Assembly (NCBI RefSeq): GCF_004795855.1
Contig: NZ_CP039252.1
Span: 2,604,001-2,668,000 of the forward strand
DNA: 64,000 nt
Source of the DNA: Hydrogenophaga sp. PAMC20947
GTDB taxonomy: Bacteria > Pseudomonadota > Gammaproteobacteria > Burkholderiales > Burkholderiaceae_C
Direction: 5' to 3'
Shown: positions 41,931-53,263 of the stretch, one piece after another
Layout of the letters: every line of letters starts with the position of its first letter
Position numbering within the stretch: the stretch's first letter is position 1
Notes under the pieces: model-generated
What the model was told of the DNA's origin: nothing
Database searches by the model: none
The model's input: only the letters and a program-made list of their open reading frames with translations
Position numbers and translations under genes: made by a program

Positions 41931-43733
41931 TCAGGTCGCCTTGACGGCATCGGGATTGCGCAAGCGAATGTGCAGCTCGCGCAGCTGCTTGTCGTCGACC
42001 ACCGATGGCGCCTGCGTCAGCAAACATTGAGCGCGCTGGGTCTTGGGGAACGCGATCACATCGCGAATGGACTCGGCACCCGTCATCAGGGTAATCACGC
42101 GATCCAGGCCAAAGGCCAGCCCACCATGCGGTGGAGCGCCATACTGCAGGGCATCCAGCAGGAAGCCAAACTTGACCTGAGCATCTTCCCGGGAGATTTT
42201 GAGCGCGTCAAACACCTTTTGCTGCACCGATGCCGTATGAATACGCACCGAACCACCGCCGATCTCCCAACCGTTCAAGACCATGTCATAGCCTTTGGCG
42301 ATGCACTTCTCAGGCGCTGTGACCATCCAGTCCTCGTGGCCGTCTTTCGGTGCAGTGAAGGGGTGGTGCACAGCCGTCCAGCGGTCCTCTTCCTCGTCAT
42401 GTTCGAACATCGGAAAGTCCACCACCCACATCGGAGCCCAACGGCTCTCGAACAATCCATTTTTCTTGCCCAATGCACTGTGGCCAATCTTCAACCGCAG
42501 TGCACCGATGGCATCGTTGACGACTTTGGCCTTGTCCGCACCAAAGAAGATGATGTCACCGTCCTGCGCCTGGGTGCGCTTGAGAATTTCAGTGAGCGCT
42601 GCGTCGTGGATATTCTTGACGATCGGCGACTGCAACCCATCACGTCCCTTGGCGACTTCATTGACCTTGATCCAGGCCAGACCCTTGGCACCGTAGATTT
42701 TCACAAAATCGGTGTAGGCATCGATTTCGCTGCGACTCATTTCGGCGCCGCCGCGCACACAAAGCGCCACCACACGTCCATTGGGCATCAGCGCAGGCGC
42801 ACTGAACACCTTGAAGTCCACATCGCCCATCACATCGGTGAGCTCGGTGAACTCCATGGTCACGCGCAGATCGGGTTTATCTGACCCAAAACGGTGCATG
42901 GCTTCGCTGTAGGCCATTACCGGGAACTCACCCAAATCAACATTCAAGGTGTTCTGAAACACCGTTTTGATCATGCCCTGGAACATGTCGCGAATCTCTT
43001 CCTCGTCAAGGAACGAGGTTTCGATATCGATCTGGGTGAACTCTGGCTGGCGATCGGCACGCAAATCTTCGTCGCGGAAGCACTTGGTGATTTGGTAGTA
43101 GCGATCAAATCCCGCCACCATCAACAGTTGCTTGAACAGCTGCGGCGACTGGGGCAGCGCGAAAAACTGGCCATCGTGCACACGACTGGGCACCAGGTAG
43201 TCGCGCGCGCCTTCAGGCGTGCTCTTGGTGAGCATGGGTGTTTCGATGTCGATGAACCCATTGGCGTCCAGAAACTTGCGCACTTCCATCGCCACGCGGT
43301 AACGCAGCATCAGGTTGTTTTGCATGTAGGGGCGGCGCAGGTCCAGCACGCGATGGGTCAGACGGGTGGTTTCCGAGAGGTTCTCATCATCAATCTGGAA
43401 CGCTGGCGTGACCGAGGGGTTGAGCACCTTCAACTCATGACACAAGATTTCAATCTGACCACTCTTGAGCTTGTCGTTGGTGGTGCCATCGGGGCGGGCA
43501 CGAACCAGACCAGTCACCTGCACGCAAAATTCGTTGCGCACGTCTTCGGCGGTCGAAAACATTTCCGCGCGGTCCGGATCACACACCACTTGAACGTAGC
43601 CCTCACGATCACGAAGATCAATGAAGATCACGCCACCATGGTCACGACGGCGGTTCACCCAGCCACACAGCTGAACGGTTTGGCCCATCAGGGCTTCGGT
43701 CACCAGACCGCAATAGTGGGAGCGCATGGCCAT
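41931..43733 (-). CDS. aspS: aspartyl-tRNA synthetase
   Basis: A 600-residue class II synthetase of the bacterial type. It begins [20 protein letters not shown], followed by the anticodon-binding OB fold ([21 protein letters not shown]). The catalytic core carries motif 2 ([18 protein letters not shown]), a GAD insertion domain and motif 3 ([15 protein letters not shown]). It charges tRNA-Asp. The frame is open to 43784, but conserved sequence starts at the ATG at 43733. It ends at a strong terminator. DUF502 lies upstream on the same strand. Confidence 0.96.
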   Translation of the reverse strand: MAMRSHYCGLVTEALMGQTVQLCGWVNRRRDHGGVIFIDLRDREGYVQVVCDPDRAEMFSTAEDVRNEFCVQVTGLVRARPDGTTNDKLKSGQIEILCHELKVLNPSVTPAFQIDDENLSETTRLTHRVLDLRRPYMQNNLMLRYRVAMEVRKFLDANGFIDIETPMLTKSTPEGARDYLVPSRVHDGQFFALPQSPQLFKQLLMVAGFDRYYQITKCFRDEDLRADRQPEFTQIDIETSFLDEEEIRDMFQGMIKTVFQNTLNVDLGEFPVMAYSEAMHRFGSDKPDLRVTMEFTELTDVMGDVDFKVFSAPALMPNGRVVALCVRGGAEMSRSEIDAYTDFVKIYGAKGLAWIKVNEVAKGRDGLQSPIVKNIHDAALTEILKRTQAQDGDIIFFGADKAKVVNDAIGALRLKIGHSALGKKNGLFESRWAPMWVVDFPMFEHDEEEDRWTAVHHPFTAPKDGHEDWMVTAPEKCIAKGYDMVLNGWEIGGGSVRIHTASVQQKVFDALKISREDAQVKFGFLLDALQYGAPPHGGLAFGLDRVITLMTGAESIRDVIAFPKTQRAQCLLTQAPSVVDDKQLRELHIRLRNPDAVKAT

Positions 43734-43786
43734 GAAATACTCTTCTTTCAGCAGTTTCGCTACCGGGGCAGCGAGGGAGGTCAATA

Positions 43787-44467
43787 TCAGTTCGGAGAAG
43801 CCGACGCCACATCGGCGAGGGCCTTCACGGGCGATTTTTTAGGGAAGCTTGGCACGATCACGCCCATGGACACGATGTAAGTCAAAGCCTCATCCACACT
43901 CATGGACAGTTCCTGGCACGAGCTGCGTCGCACCAACACGAAATAACCACCAGTCGGATTGGGTGTGGTGGGCACAAAAACACTCAGGAACTCATCGCCC
44001 TCCCCGGTCGCACCGGGCTGGGCTTTAAGCTGGCTCAACAGGTCACCAGAGGGCGCACCGGTCAGAAATGCAATGGTCCACATGCCTTCATGGGGCCATT
44101 CCACCAGCAATGCCTTGCGAAAGGCGTTCCCTTTTTCTGAGAAGAGCGTATCCGATACCTGCTTGACGCCCGAATAGATCGAGCGAACCACCGGGATGCG
44201 GTGCAACAACGCATGCCACCAGTTGACGAGGCGATTGCCAATGAAGTTGGATGCGAAGGCTCCAATGGTGAGCACGACCAGCAGGGCAAAAACCACACCC
44301 AGTCCGGGAATGTGCACGCCAAACAGTTTGTCGGGGTGCCATCCGTTGGGAAGAATAAAGAGGGTCAGATCCAATGTGGACACGACCCACTCCAGCACCC
44401 ACAAAGTGATGATGAGAGGCGCTAAAACCAGCAAGCCTGACAGCAACCACTTGCGCAATGAGGGCAT
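43787..44467 (-). CDS. DUF502 family membrane protein
   Basis: A 226-residue protein with two transmembrane segments ([21 protein letters not shown] and [21 protein letters not shown]). Conserved DUF502 sequences follow ([19 protein letters not shown] and [17 protein letters not shown]). Function unknown. It sits 11 bases after fmdB and 53 bases before aspS, an order I recall in other Burkholderiales. The start at 44467 is chosen because sequence upstream in this frame is the shadow of fmdB. Confidence 0.92.
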   Translation of the reverse strand: MPSLRKWLLSGLLVLAPLIITLWVLEWVVSTLDLTLFILPNGWHPDKLFGVHIPGLGVVFALLVVLTIGAFASNFIGNRLVNWWHALLHRIPVVRSIYSGVKQVSDTLFSEKGNAFRKALLVEWPHEGMWTIAFLTGAPSGDLLSQLKAQPGATGEGDEFLSVFVPTTPNPTGGYFVLVRRSSCQELSMSVDEALTYIVSMGVIVPSFPKKSPVKALADVASASPN

Positions 44468-44478
44468 CACCAGTGAGC

Positions 44479-44841
44479 TCAGTGGGAAGATGAGCCACCA
44501 CCCGAGGTGGTTGGCTTGGGTGCGGGTGCGGGCGATGGAGTGGCCGCAGCAGGCGCAGCAACGGATGGGGCAGGCGATCCAGACGCAGGCACCGACGCAG
44601 GTGCTGCCGTGGTTTCGGCCCCGCCTGCGGCTGGCGCTGCGGCCGGCTCGCCCTTGCTGCCGCCACGAAAATCGGTGACGTACCAGCCCGAACCTTTGAG
44701 CTGAAATCCTGCGGCAGTGACCTGCTTCTGGAAGGACGCCTCGCCGCAAGCGGGACAAACCGTCAATTGGTCATCGGACATCCGCTGCAACACGTCTTTG
44801 GCATGGCCGCAGGACGCGCACTTGTAGGCATAAATCGGCAT
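44479..44841 (-). CDS. FmdB-family zinc-ribbon protein with Pro/Ala-rich tail
   Basis: The first 75 residues are a FmdB-type regulatory domain: MPIYAYKCASCGHAKDVLQ with one Cys pair, and CPACGEASFQKQ with the second. The remaining 45 residues are a low-complexity Ala/Pro/Ser tail. The family is often annotated as a putative regulatory protein, but its activity is unknown. It is the first gene of the group with DUF502 and aspS. Confidence 0.92.
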   Translation of the reverse strand: MPIYAYKCASCGHAKDVLQRMSDDQLTVCPACGEASFQKQVTAAGFQLKGSGWYVTDFRGGSKGEPAAAPAAGGAETTAAPASVPASGSPAPSVAAPAAATPSPAPAPKPTTSGGGSSSH

Positions 44842-44929
44842 GGTAGATCCGTGAGGGGGGAATGCGGTAGGAGCCGTCGTATGGGCAGCCGATCAACGGC
44901 CCTGCCTTAGAGCAGCAACAAAACCCACG

Positions 44930-44958
44930 ATTATAAATTGGACCGCTGCCTGTCGGGG
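44930..44958 (-). promoter_or_regulatory. candidate sigma-70 promoter for fmdB-DUF502-aspS
   Basis: On the reverse strand a perfect TATAAT (44930-44935) lies about 90 bases before the fmdB start, in the only gap of the cluster. The -35 region is weak: only a GACA word is seen, at short spacing. Confidence 0.4.
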
Positions 44959-45003
44959 CGTTAGTTCACCCATAGGCTTAAAGTACGAGTGCAAACGCCC
45001 CGA

Positions 45004-46569
45004 TCACCACAAACGAATGCGGGTCAACACCTGCATGAGGATCAGCCCCAGCACAAATCCCACCCCACCCCAGATGATGCCCTGCAGGAGTTTGTTGGTG
45101 CGTCGCTGCTCCACCAGCAAGGCATCCAGCTCCCTGCGCAACTCGTGGGGTTTGTGCTGCAGATAGTCTTGCAGCAGGCGGGGCAAAGCCGGCAACAACT
45201 TGGCGTACTGCGGCGCCTCGGCCTTCAACTGTTGCAACAGTTTTTGTGGGCCAACTTGCTCGACCATCCATTTCTCAAGAAATGGCTTGGCCGTGTTCCA
45301 GAGATCAAGCTCAGGATCCAGTTCGCGGCCCAAGCCCTCGATGTTGAGCAATGTTTTCTGCAGCAGCACCAACTGCGGCTGGATTTCCACCTGGAAGCGG
45401 CGCGAAGTTTGGAACAGACGCATCAGCACCATGCCCAACGAAATTTCCTTCAACGGACGATCAAAATAGGGCTCGCAAACGGCGCGAATCGCCCCCTCCA
45501 ACTCGTCAACCCGGGTGGAGGCTGGCACCCAACCGCTTTCTATGTGCAGCTCGGCCACCCGTTTGTAGTCCCGCCGGAAGAAAGCTGTGAAGTTTTGGGC
45601 CAGGTATTCCTTGTCGAATTCGGTGAGCGTTCCCACGATGCCGAAATCGAGCGAGATATACCGCCCAAACGAGGCCGGATCAATGCTCACCCGAATATTA
45701 CCCGGGTGCATGTCAGCGTGGAAAAAACCATCCCGAAAGACTTGCGTGAAAAAAATCGTGACACCATCCCGGGCCAGCTTGGGAATGTCCACCCCGAGGC
45801 GCCGCAATTCGTCGACTTTGTTGATCGGGACGCCGTGCATGCGCTCCATCACCATCACTTCTGTGTGGCAATAGTCCCAGAACATCTCCGGAATCAAAAC
45901 CAGATCGAGTCCTTGCATGTTGCGACGCAGCTGTGCCGCGTTGGACGCTTCACGCACCAGGTCCAACTCGTCGTGGAGGTATTTGTCGAACTCGGCCACC
46001 ACTTCCCGAGGTTTGAGACGTTTGCCATCGGCGGACAGCCTCTCGACCCAGCCCGCCATCATGCGCATCAAGCTCAGGTCTTTCTCGATCGCGCGCAACA
46101 TGTTGGGCCGCAGCACCTTGACGGCCACTTCGCGCCCGCCGTGCCGACCGTCACGCAAGGTCGCAAAATGGACTTGGGCAATCGAGGCACTGGCAACCGG
46201 CACGTGTTCAAAATCGGTGAATATGGCGTCCAGCGACTTGCCAAAGGCGCGCTCAATCGTCGCCACAGCCACCTTGCTCGAAAAGGGCGGTACCCGGTCC
46301 TGCAAATGGGTCAACTCATCGGCGATGTCTGGCGCCAGCAAATCCCGACGCGTCGACAACACTTGGCCAAACTTCACAAAGATCGGCCCCAGCTGCTCAA
46401 GCGCCTCTCGAAGTCGTTGTCCTCTGGGTGCATCCAGGTTCCGCCCCATCGAGACCACACGTCTCAAAACCTTGACCCACGGGCTGTCAAAACCAGACAA
46501 GACCAGCTCGTCAAGACCATGTCGCAACACCACCCAGACGATAAACACACCGCGAAACAAGCGGCTCAT
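45004..46569 (-). CDS. ubiB: UbiB, atypical kinase/ATPase required for ubiquinone synthesis
   Basis: A 521-residue protein of the ABC1/ADCK/UbiB family. It has the KxGQ-type motif [14 protein letters not shown], the Ala-rich loop [19 protein letters not shown] with the conserved Lys, and [12 protein letters not shown] and LDFGIVG for the catalytic and metal-binding loops. Two C-terminal transmembrane segments end the protein ([18 protein letters not shown]). It supports ubiquinone synthesis at the inner membrane. Its ATG overlaps the ubiJ stop by four bases. Confidence 0.95.
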   Translation of the reverse strand: MSRLFRGVFIVWVVLRHGLDELVLSGFDSPWVKVLRRVVSMGRNLDAPRGQRLREALEQLGPIFVKFGQVLSTRRDLLAPDIADELTHLQDRVPPFSSKVAVATIERAFGKSLDAIFTDFEHVPVASASIAQVHFATLRDGRHGGREVAVKVLRPNMLRAIEKDLSLMRMMAGWVERLSADGKRLKPREVVAEFDKYLHDELDLVREASNAAQLRRNMQGLDLVLIPEMFWDYCHTEVMVMERMHGVPINKVDELRRLGVDIPKLARDGVTIFFTQVFRDGFFHADMHPGNIRVSIDPASFGRYISLDFGIVGTLTEFDKEYLAQNFTAFFRRDYKRVAELHIESGWVPASTRVDELEGAIRAVCEPYFDRPLKEISLGMVLMRLFQTSRRFQVEIQPQLVLLQKTLLNIEGLGRELDPELDLWNTAKPFLEKWMVEQVGPQKLLQQLKAEAPQYAKLLPALPRLLQDYLQHKPHELRRELDALLVEQRRTNKLLQGIIWGGVGFVLGLILMQVLTRIRLW

Positions 46570-47189
46570 GTGTCGGATCCGGTCGTATCGGAAGAGGCCT
46601 GCGTCGCACCGCTGGCGCCAGGTTTACGCCCCGCAGCAAAACCTTTGATCGCCGTGGTAGCGCTGCGCGCCACGCCAGCGAGGGTGTGCGCTGTGGCATC
46701 GCCGACCACCCGGGACAGGTCTTCTTCAACATCCCAGCGAACGTTGTCCACCAGCCAGGCCACTTCGGCCGCCAGCTGCACATCGCCCTGGATATCAACC
46801 GCCGGTTTGTCACCCAGCAACAGGGACTGCGCCAGATCCAATGGTGAGGTTTGTGTCAGGGAGACCGACAGCTCAGCTTTCGCAGGCCCGGAAGGCCGCT
46901 CCAACAGGCCTGCCGGCGTTGCGGAGAGGGTGAGATGGAAATCACCCCACTGCACCCGAACCGGTTTGCCTTTTTGGCGTTTCAAACGCTCCTGGGCCAC
47001 GGGCTCTTGCTGCAACACATGGTTGAGCAAGAGCACGACACGGTTTTGCACTTCGTCCACGACCCAGTCGGGTGGGCGAATACGCCCCAGGATAGATTGG
47101 AGAAAGCCAGGAATACCGGGCTTGCCGGCGGCAGGGCGGGAATCGGAGGTTGATTCGGTCATCCCCCGATTTTGACGGATAAAGTGCAC
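46566..47189 (-). CDS. ubiJ: UbiJ, SCP2-domain ubiquinone accessory factor
   Basis: A 207-residue protein. The middle resembles an SCP2 lipid-binding domain ([38 protein letters not shown]), and the C-terminal part is helical and Ala/Gly-rich. In the ubiquinone pathway UbiJ holds lipid intermediates in the Ubi complex. The assignment rests on these weak motifs plus its position between ubiE and ubiB, where UbiJ is normally found. Confidence 0.85.
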   Translation of the reverse strand: MHFIRQNRGMTESTSDSRPAAGKPGIPGFLQSILGRIRPPDWVVDEVQNRVVLLLNHVLQQEPVAQERLKRQKGKPVRVQWGDFHLTLSATPAGLLERPSGPAKAELSVSLTQTSPLDLAQSLLLGDKPAVDIQGDVQLAAEVAWLVDNVRWDVEEDLSRVVGDATAHTLAGVARSATTAIKGFAAGRKPGASGATQASSDTTGSDT

Positions 47190-47209
47190 CCTATCGGCAC
47201 GCTCCCCTT

Positions 47210-47833
47210 TTATTGCAGGGCTTGCACGCCAGCCACCAACCAGTCGCCAAAGCCTACCTTGGGACGGGTAATCACCCAGATTTCACGAAACGGGTTCGGG
47301 CCCGCCGAAGACTCTTCGCGCAACATGCCGGAAAACTCAACGCTGGCCAGGTAAACCTCACCCTGATCCTCCACACCCAGCAAATGGGCGTCCAGCATGA
47401 CCACCTCGGTGGTTCCCTGTGCACCGGCACTGGGCCGCTCCCGCTCAGCCAGCTGACCCTGAATTTGCTCCAGCATTGCTTCGGTCATCATGGCGCGCAG
47501 GCTGGCCACATCGGCCTGATTCCACGCGGCCTGGAGGCTCACAAAATTGGTTTTGGACGTCGTGAGGAATGCCTCAACATCAAAATCCGCAGGTATGCCC
47601 GACGCCGGAGCGCTGTCGGGCTGCGGCGAAGAAATCGCCACCGACTCCCAAGGCCTGGCGGAAGCATCATTGCCCACATTTTTTGGACTGTAGCCCCGTG
47701 GAGCAATGACAGCAGTGTCTCGCACACCGCCTCCAGGCCCTTGAGCCACCACAGGGTTGCCACTGGCGTCGGCTGTCTTGGGGCGAATTGCACCCCGAAC
47801 CCCTGCCAACAAACCTGCCCACAACCCGCTCAT
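47210..47833 (-). CDS. Tim44-like domain protein, short form
   Basis: A 207-residue protein whose C-terminal half (FDVEAFLTTSKTNFVSLQAA, LRAMMTEAMLEQIQGQL, PFREIWVITRP) matches the Tim44-like domain. Bacterial homologues that I recall usually carry a signal peptide, a Gly-rich stretch and a membrane helix first. Here the N-terminus is only a short, mildly hydrophobic start followed by a disordered Pro/Ser-rich segment. The start is supported by AGAGGAG. It lies between ubiE and ubiJ. Its role in ubiquinone metabolism is only positional inference. Confidence 0.82.
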   Translation of the reverse strand: MSGLWAGLLAGVRGAIRPKTADASGNPVVAQGPGGGVRDTAVIAPRGYSPKNVGNDASARPWESVAISSPQPDSAPASGIPADFDVEAFLTTSKTNFVSLQAAWNQADVASLRAMMTEAMLEQIQGQLAERERPSAGAQGTTEVVMLDAHLLGVEDQGEVYLASVEFSGMLREESSAGPNPFREIWVITRPKVGFGDWLVAGVQALQ

Positions 47834-47866
47834 TCCCCGCTCCTCTGATGAATTTTTTTCAATTTC

Positions 47867-48598
47867 TTAACATTTGATACCCAAGTGCAAAGCCACCAAG
47901 CCCGCACTGAGGTTGTGAACATCCACGTGCCCAAAGCCCACCGACTTCATGAGCTGTCGCAGCTCTTCCTGACCTGGGTGCATGCGGATGGATTCCGCGA
48001 GATACCGGTAGCTGTGGGCATCGCCCGCAACGAGCTGCCCCAGCTTGGGCAAAACATTGAACGAATACCAGTCATACGCCTTCTCCAGCGGTTTGGCCAC
48101 TTTGGAAAACTCCAGCACCAGCAATTTACCGCCCGGTTTGAGCACGCGCTGCATTTCCGCCAGCGCCCGGTCTTTGTGCGTCATGTTGCGCAAGCCAAAG
48201 GCCACGGTCACGATGTTGAATGACTCGCTGGCAAAGGGCAGCTTTTCGGCATCACAGACCATGGTCGGCAACACCACGCCCTTGTCGAGCAACCGGTTGC
48301 GCCCTTCGCGCAGCATGGCTTCGTTGATATCGGTATGGACCACGCGGCCAGTGGGCCCGACCTTGCCGGCAAATGCCAAAGATAGATCCCCAGTACCGCC
48401 AGCGATATCGAGCACTTGATCCCCTTGCTGAGGATTGGCCACGGCGATCGTGTATTTCTTCCAGACACGGTGTAACCCAGCCGACATGAGATCGTTCATC
48501 ACGTCGTATTTGGGCGCGACGGAATCAAACACGCTGCGCACATGGCGTGCTTTTTCTTGCTCGTCGACGGTCTCGAAACCAAAATGTGTTGAAGCCAT
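47867..48598 (-). CDS. ubiE: UbiE, demethylmenaquinone/ubiquinone C-methyltransferase
   Basis: A 243-residue SAM-dependent methyltransferase. Motifs are [20 protein letters not shown], the SAM loop [29 protein letters not shown] and [18 protein letters not shown]. It methylates the ring carbon in ubiquinone (and menaquinone) synthesis. Members of the neighbouring cluster (ubiJ, ubiB) act in the same pathway. Confidence 0.96.
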   Translation of the reverse strand: MASTHFGFETVDEQEKARHVRSVFDSVAPKYDVMNDLMSAGLHRVWKKYTIAVANPQQGDQVLDIAGGTGDLSLAFAGKVGPTGRVVHTDINEAMLREGRNRLLDKGVVLPTMVCDAEKLPFASESFNIVTVAFGLRNMTHKDRALAEMQRVLKPGGKLLVLEFSKVAKPLEKAYDWYSFNVLPKLGQLVAGDAHSYRYLAESIRMHPGQEELRQLMKSVGFGHVDVHNLSAGLVALHLGIKC

Positions 48599-48614
48599 TT
48601 CGCAATCCTAAGTC

Positions 48615-49028
48615 TCAGTGACCCTTGCAGGCCGCACCCGCGGCTGCAATCATCGGTTGATCGCGGTCCAGGCCCGCCGATTGAAGCCGAACGTTGTAGT
48701 CAGCCCACAATTTAGCTTCTTGTGATCCAAGGAAATACAAATAGTCCCAGGAAAAAAGTCCGCTGTTGTGACCATCAGAAAAAGTGGGTTGGACCGCGTA
48801 ATTGCCCACCGCCTCCAGCGCGTCAATCGTCACTTCGCGCTTCCCGCTCTGCAGCGTCTCTTGCCCGGGACCATGGCCCTGCACCTCCGCCGATGGCGAA
48901 TAGACCCGCATCAGCTCGAATGGGATTCGGAAACGCTGCCCATCGGAGAACAACACCTCCAGCACGCGCGACTGGCTGTGCACCGTGATGTCTTCGGGCG
49001 TCGGGGAGTCTTTTTTCAATCCAGCCAT
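48615..49028 (-). CDS. DUF971 family protein
   Basis: A 137-residue protein in which residues about 15-115 match DUF971, the fold also seen at the N-terminus of gamma-butyrobetaine hydroxylases. Motifs are VLEVLFSDGQRFRIPFELMR, GNYAVQPTFSDGHNSGLFSW and YLYFLG. It lies 16 bases upstream of ubiE, an association seen widely in proteobacteria. Function unknown. Confidence 0.88.
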   Translation of the reverse strand: MAGLKKDSPTPEDITVHSQSRVLEVLFSDGQRFRIPFELMRVYSPSAEVQGHGPGQETLQSGKREVTIDALEAVGNYAVQPTFSDGHNSGLFSWDYLYFLGSQEAKLWADYNVRLQSAGLDRDQPMIAAAGAACKGH

Positions 49029-49175
49029 ATCAGTGATCCCAGGTTGTGAAAATGAGGCAGCGCCATCCAGGTGCAGCTTGAAGCCCCTCGATTGGAGGAC
49101 TCCGCCGGGCCGACGTTGCCGAACAACTGATGCCGCCCACTTGATGGGGCACCGAAGATGGCGCAGGGAGCTTTG

Positions 49176-52100
49176 CTACACCAGCACCCGCTCAATACCA
49201 CCGTCGTTGGCTTTGGCCACGTAGTCCGGCAACCAATCCGCACCCAGAATCTGGCGCGCCATTTCCACCACGATGTAATCGGCTTCCAGCAGACCATTCT
49301 CGAGATCGTCACCATAACGGGTCAGGCCTTGCAGGCAGCTGGGGCAGGAAGTGAGGATTTTGACGTTGTCTTTCTCACCCACAGAGCCCGCAGCGCGCAA
49401 AGCAGCCTCGCCTTTTTTGATTTCTTCTTCCTTGCGGAAGCGCACCTGGGTCGAAATATCGGGTCGGGTCACACCCAACGTGCCACTCTCACCACAGCAG
49501 CGCTCCGATTTCAGCACCTGATCGCCGATCAATGCCTTGACCGTCTTCATCGGGTCACCCAGCTTCATGGGATTGTGGCAAGGCTCGTGGTACAGGAACC
49601 CGGGTTGCCCGGCCGGCAAGGTGATGTTTTTTTCCAGCAGGTATTCGTGGATGTCGATGATGCGGCAACCGGGAAATATCTTGTCGAATTCGTAGCCTTG
49701 CAGCTGGTCGTAACAAGTGCCACAACTCACCACCACCGTCTTGATATCCAGGTAGTTAAGCGTGTTGGCCACGCGGTGGAACAAGACACGGTTGTCCGTG
49801 ATCATCTTTTCCGCCTTGTCGAACTGGCCCGAACCCCGCTGCGGATAACCGCAACACAGGTAGCCCGGTGGCAAGACGGTTTGGACTCCCGCGTGCCACA
49901 ACATGGCCTGAGTAGCCAACCCCACCTGACTGAACAAACGCTCCGAGCCACACCCGGGGAAATAAAACACAGCCTCGGTGTCGGCGGTGGTGGCCTTGGG
50001 GTCGCGAATGATCGGGACGTAATCTTTGTCTTCGATGTCCAGCAAGGCGCGTGCGGTTTTTTTGGGCAATCCGCCAGGCATCTTCTTGTTGATGAAGTGG
50101 ATGATCTGCTCTTTAATGGGCGCAGCACCCAGCGTAGCCGGCGGCGCGCTGGTTTGTTTGCGCGCGGCCAGCTTCATCACCTTGTTGGCCATGCGCTGGG
50201 CCTTGAAGCCCACGCCGACCATCGCTGTCCGCATCACCTTGATGGTTTCCGGGTTGGTCGCGTTCAGGAAGAACATGGCAGCAGCGTTGCCCGGGCGGAA
50301 GCTCTTTTTCCCCATCTTTCGCAACAGGTTGCGCATGTTCATGGTCACATCGCCGAAGTCGATATCCACCGGACAAGGCGAAAGGCATTTGTGGCACACC
50401 GTGCAGTGATCGGCGACATCTTCGAACTCTTCCCAGTGCTTGATGCTGATGCCCCGCCGAGTCTGCTCTTCGTAGAGGAACGCTTCGACGAGAAGCGAAG
50501 TCGCCAGGATCTTGTTGCGCGGTGAGTAGAGCAAATTGGCCCGCGGCACATGGGTGGCGCAGACCGGCTTGCATTTGCCACATCGCAGGCAGTCTTTGAC
50601 ACTGTCAGCGATGGCGCCGATGTCGCTCTGCTGCATGATCAGAGACTCGTGGCCCATCAGGCCAAAACTCGGCGTGTAGGCGTTGACCAGATCGGAGCTG
50701 CGCAACGCGCCATCGAACACGGACTCGGGCGCACCAGGCAAGCTGCGCAGCAGCTTGCCTTTGTTGAAGCGTCCTTCGGGATCGATCCTGGCCTTGTACT
50801 CGGCAAACGGTCGCAGCTCGTCGTCGGTCAGGAACTCCAGCTTGGTGATGCCGATGCCGTGCTCACCAGAAATGACGCCGTCCAGGCTGCGCGCCAACAA
50901 CATGATGCGGGCCACTGCCTGGTGGGCGCTTTGCAGCATCTCGTAATCGTCGCTGTTGACCGGGATGTTGGTGTGCACGTTGCCGTCGCCGGCGTGCATG
51001 TGCAGCGCCACCCATACGCGGCCTTTGAGCACTCGCTGGTGAATAGCGGTGCATTCTGTCAGGATGGGCGCAAAAGCGGCACCCGTGAAAATGCCTTGCA
51101 GCGGCGTGCGCAGCTGGGCTTTCCAGCTGGCGCGCAGTGAGTGGTCCTGCAGCTGATCAAACAGCCCGTCCACGTCTTGCAGCCATCCGCTCCACAAGGC
51201 CCGCACTTCGCCAACCAGCGCCAGCGCTTGTTGCACGCGGTCGTCCAGCCATTCGGACTGGGCCAGATCACTGGCGTCTTCGGCCTTTCCCAGCGGGAGG
51301 TTGCCACCCGAAAAGAACGCCTCCAGTTCGTTGCACAGTTTGAGTTTGTTGCGCAGCGAGAGCTCGATGTTGATGCGCTCTATGCCCAGCGTGTACTCCC
51401 CCATGCGGGGCAGTGGGATGACCACGTCTTCGTTGATTTTGAAGGCGTTGGTGTGCTTGCTGATCGCGGCGGTGCGCTTGCGATCGAGCCAGAACTTTTT
51501 GCGTGCTTCTGGGCTGATGGCAACGAAACCTTCACCATGGCGCGTATTGGCCATGCGCACAACTTCGCTGGTGACACGGGCGACAGCATCGGCATCGTCG
51601 CCCACGATGTCGCCAATCAACACCATTTTGGGAAGGCCGTTGCCCGCTGCATTGCGTTTGCTCTTGGTGGCGTAGCCCACTGCTTTCAGGTAGCGATCAT
51701 CCAGATGCTCCAGACCGGCCAGCAGCGTGCCCGAGCGCTTTTGCTCGGCGAACATGAAGTCTTTGATGTCAACGATGCTGGGCACACCGTCTTTCGGATT
51801 GCCGAAAAACTCCAGACACACGGTGCGCACGTGTTCGGGCATGCGGTGCACCAGCCAGCGCGCGCTGGTGATCAGGCCGTCACAGCCCTCTTTCTGGATG
51901 CCCGGCAAGCCGCTCAGGAATTTATCGGTCACATCCTTGCCCAATCCCTCCTTGCGGAAGGACTTGCCGGGGATGACCAATCGCTCGGTGTGCACAGCCG
52001 TTTTGCCGTCCGCTTCGAATGTTTTCAGCTCGAAGGTGGCGACCTCTGCGTCGTGAATCTTGCCCAGATTGTGATCCAGGCGCGTGACTTCCAGCCACTG

Positions 52101-53081
52101 TGCCTGCGGGGTCACCATGCGCCAAGACACCAGATTATCCAGCGCGGTGCCCCACAAAACGGCCTTTTTACCGCCGGCGTTCATGGCGATATTGCCGCCA
52201 ATGCACGAAGCTTCCGCACTGGTCGGGTCGACCGCAAACACATGGCCGGCACGCTCGGCTGCGTCGGCCACGCGCTGGGTGACCACCCCGGCTTCCGTCC
52301 AGACCGTGGGCAACGGTTTCTGGTGGCCAGGTACTTCTATCCACTCCACTTCGGTCATGGCCTCAAGCTTTTCGGTGTTGATCACCGCGCTCTTCCAGGT
52401 CAGAGGAATGGCGCCGCCCGTGTAACCCGTGCCACCCCCACGGGGAATAATGGTCAGCCCCAACTCAAAACAGCCTTTGACCAGCAAGGCCATCTCGGTT
52501 TCGGTATCGGGCGTGAGCACGACAAAGGGATACTCCACGCGCCAGTCGGTGGCATCGGTGACGTGAGAGACACGCGAGAGGCCGTCAAACTTGATGTTGT
52601 CCTTGGCCGTCAGCTTGCGAAGCACCTTGACCGAGCGCTGGCGCAGGCGGGCCATTTCCTCAAACGACAAGGCAAACGTGGTCACAGCCCCTCGAGCGGC
52701 TTTGAGGAGCTCATCGACCAGCGCATCACGCGCTGCGTCGTCTTCGGGCGTGCGGCGCTTTTGCACTTCGCCGAGCCGGTGCTGCAAGGCTTCAACCAGC
52801 TGCAGGCGCCGCTTCGGGTTGTCCAGCAAGTCGTCCTGAAGGTAGGGGTTGCGTTGGACCACCCAGATGTCGCCCAGCACTTCGTAGAGCATGCGGGCCG
52901 AACGCCCGGTGCGCCGCTCACCGCGCAAGCCCTCCAGAACAGCCCAGGAGCGCTCCCCCAACAACCGCAAAACAATTTCACGATCCGAAAAAGAGGTGTA
53001 GTTGTAGGGAATTTCGCGCAAGCGCGGAGCTTCGTCTCCGGCGGCGATTTCGAGCAATTTGTGAGGGATCGGGGCGTTCAT
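49176..53081 (-). CDS. large FAD/Fe-S oxidoreductase with DUF3683 N-terminus (D-lactate/glycolate dehydrogenase-like)
   Basis: The 1301-residue protein combines modules usually on separate chains. Residues 1-190 are DUF3683-like. A PCMH-type FAD-binding domain follows ([17 protein letters not shown]). The FAD-oxidase C-terminal domain comes next ([29 protein letters not shown]). Two 4Fe-4S motifs lie near residues 830 ([11 protein letters not shown]) and 892 ([12 protein letters not shown]). A GlpC/HdrB-type region with Cys-Cys-Gly motifs is near 1077 and 1197 (CCGYPQ, CCGESG). It probably oxidises a 2-hydroxy acid and passes electrons to quinones. The substrate is not determinable from sequence. 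It lies next to the ubiquinone cluster but 147 bases away, with its own start. Confidence 0.88.
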   Translation of the reverse strand: MNAPIPHKLLEIAAGDEAPRLREIPYNYTSFSDREIVLRLLGERSWAVLEGLRGERRTGRSARMLYEVLGDIWVVQRNPYLQDDLLDNPKRRLQLVEALQHRLGEVQKRRTPEDDAARDALVDELLKAARGAVTTFALSFEEMARLRQRSVKVLRKLTAKDNIKFDGLSRVSHVTDATDWRVEYPFVVLTPDTETEMALLVKGCFELGLTIIPRGGGTGYTGGAIPLTWKSAVINTEKLEAMTEVEWIEVPGHQKPLPTVWTEAGVVTQRVADAAERAGHVFAVDPTSAEASCIGGNIAMNAGGKKAVLWGTALDNLVSWRMVTPQAQWLEVTRLDHNLGKIHDAEVATFELKTFEADGKTAVHTERLVIPGKSFRKEGLGKDVTDKFLSGLPGIQKEGCDGLITSARWLVHRMPEHVRTVCLEFFGNPKDGVPSIVDIKDFMFAEQKRSGTLLAGLEHLDDRYLKAVGYATKSKRNAAGNGLPKMVLIGDIVGDDADAVARVTSEVVRMANTRHGEGFVAISPEARKKFWLDRKRTAAISKHTNAFKINEDVVIPLPRMGEYTLGIERINIELSLRNKLKLCNELEAFFSGGNLPLGKAEDASDLAQSEWLDDRVQQALALVGEVRALWSGWLQDVDGLFDQLQDHSLRASWKAQLRTPLQGIFTGAAFAPILTECTAIHQRVLKGRVWVALHMHAGDGNVHTNIPVNSDDYEMLQSAHQAVARIMLLARSLDGVISGEHGIGITKLEFLTDDELRPFAEYKARIDPEGRFNKGKLLRSLPGAPESVFDGALRSSDLVNAYTPSFGLMGHESLIMQQSDIGAIADSVKDCLRCGKCKPVCATHVPRANLLYSPRNKILATSLLVEAFLYEEQTRRGISIKHWEEFEDVADHCTVCHKCLSPCPVDIDFGDVTMNMRNLLRKMGKKSFRPGNAAAMFFLNATNPETIKVMRTAMVGVGFKAQRMANKVMKLAARKQTSAPPATLGAAPIKEQIIHFINKKMPGGLPKKTARALLDIEDKDYVPIIRDPKATTADTEAVFYFPGCGSERLFSQVGLATQAMLWHAGVQTVLPPGYLCCGYPQRGSGQFDKAEKMITDNRVLFHRVANTLNYLDIKTVVVSCGTCYDQLQGYEFDKIFPGCRIIDIHEYLLEKNITLPAGQPGFLYHEPCHNPMKLGDPMKTVKALIGDQVLKSERCCGESGTLGVTRPDISTQVRFRKEEEIKKGEAALRAAGSVGEKDNVKILTSCPSCLQGLTRYGDDLENGLLEADYIVVEMARQILGADWLPDYVAKANDGGIERVLV

Positions 53082-53167
53082 TGGCGGTGTGTACTGTCAG
53101 CAAAAGACGCTGAACAGCGATGGTACCGCAGCGCAACTTACACTCACGTCCCTTATGGAAACCCCTG

Positions 53168-53189
53168 TTGTCACATTTCTGTCGCAAAG
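53168..53189 (+). promoter_or_regulatory. Pho-box-like direct repeat upstream of ugpB
   Basis: TTGTCAC-ATTT-CTGTCGC-AAAG forms two 11-base half-sites close to the CTGTCAT-NNNN PhoB consensus. It lies 75 bases before the ugpB ATG, followed by a CAATAG -10-like word. The ugp operon is a PhoB target in E. coli, so phosphate-starvation control is likely here. Confidence 0.7.
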
Positions 53190-53263
53190 GTGCAATAGAG
53201 GTTTCACGAAACTGACCTAACCTTCGCCCCGAAAGTTCAACCGTTTGACCCGATGGAGACCCT

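Noticed and set aside
51141..53198. 685-codon plus-strand frame opposite the FAD/Fe-S oxidoreductase
   Set aside because: An antisense shadow in GC-rich DNA. The minus-strand frame carries all FAD and Fe-S motifs.
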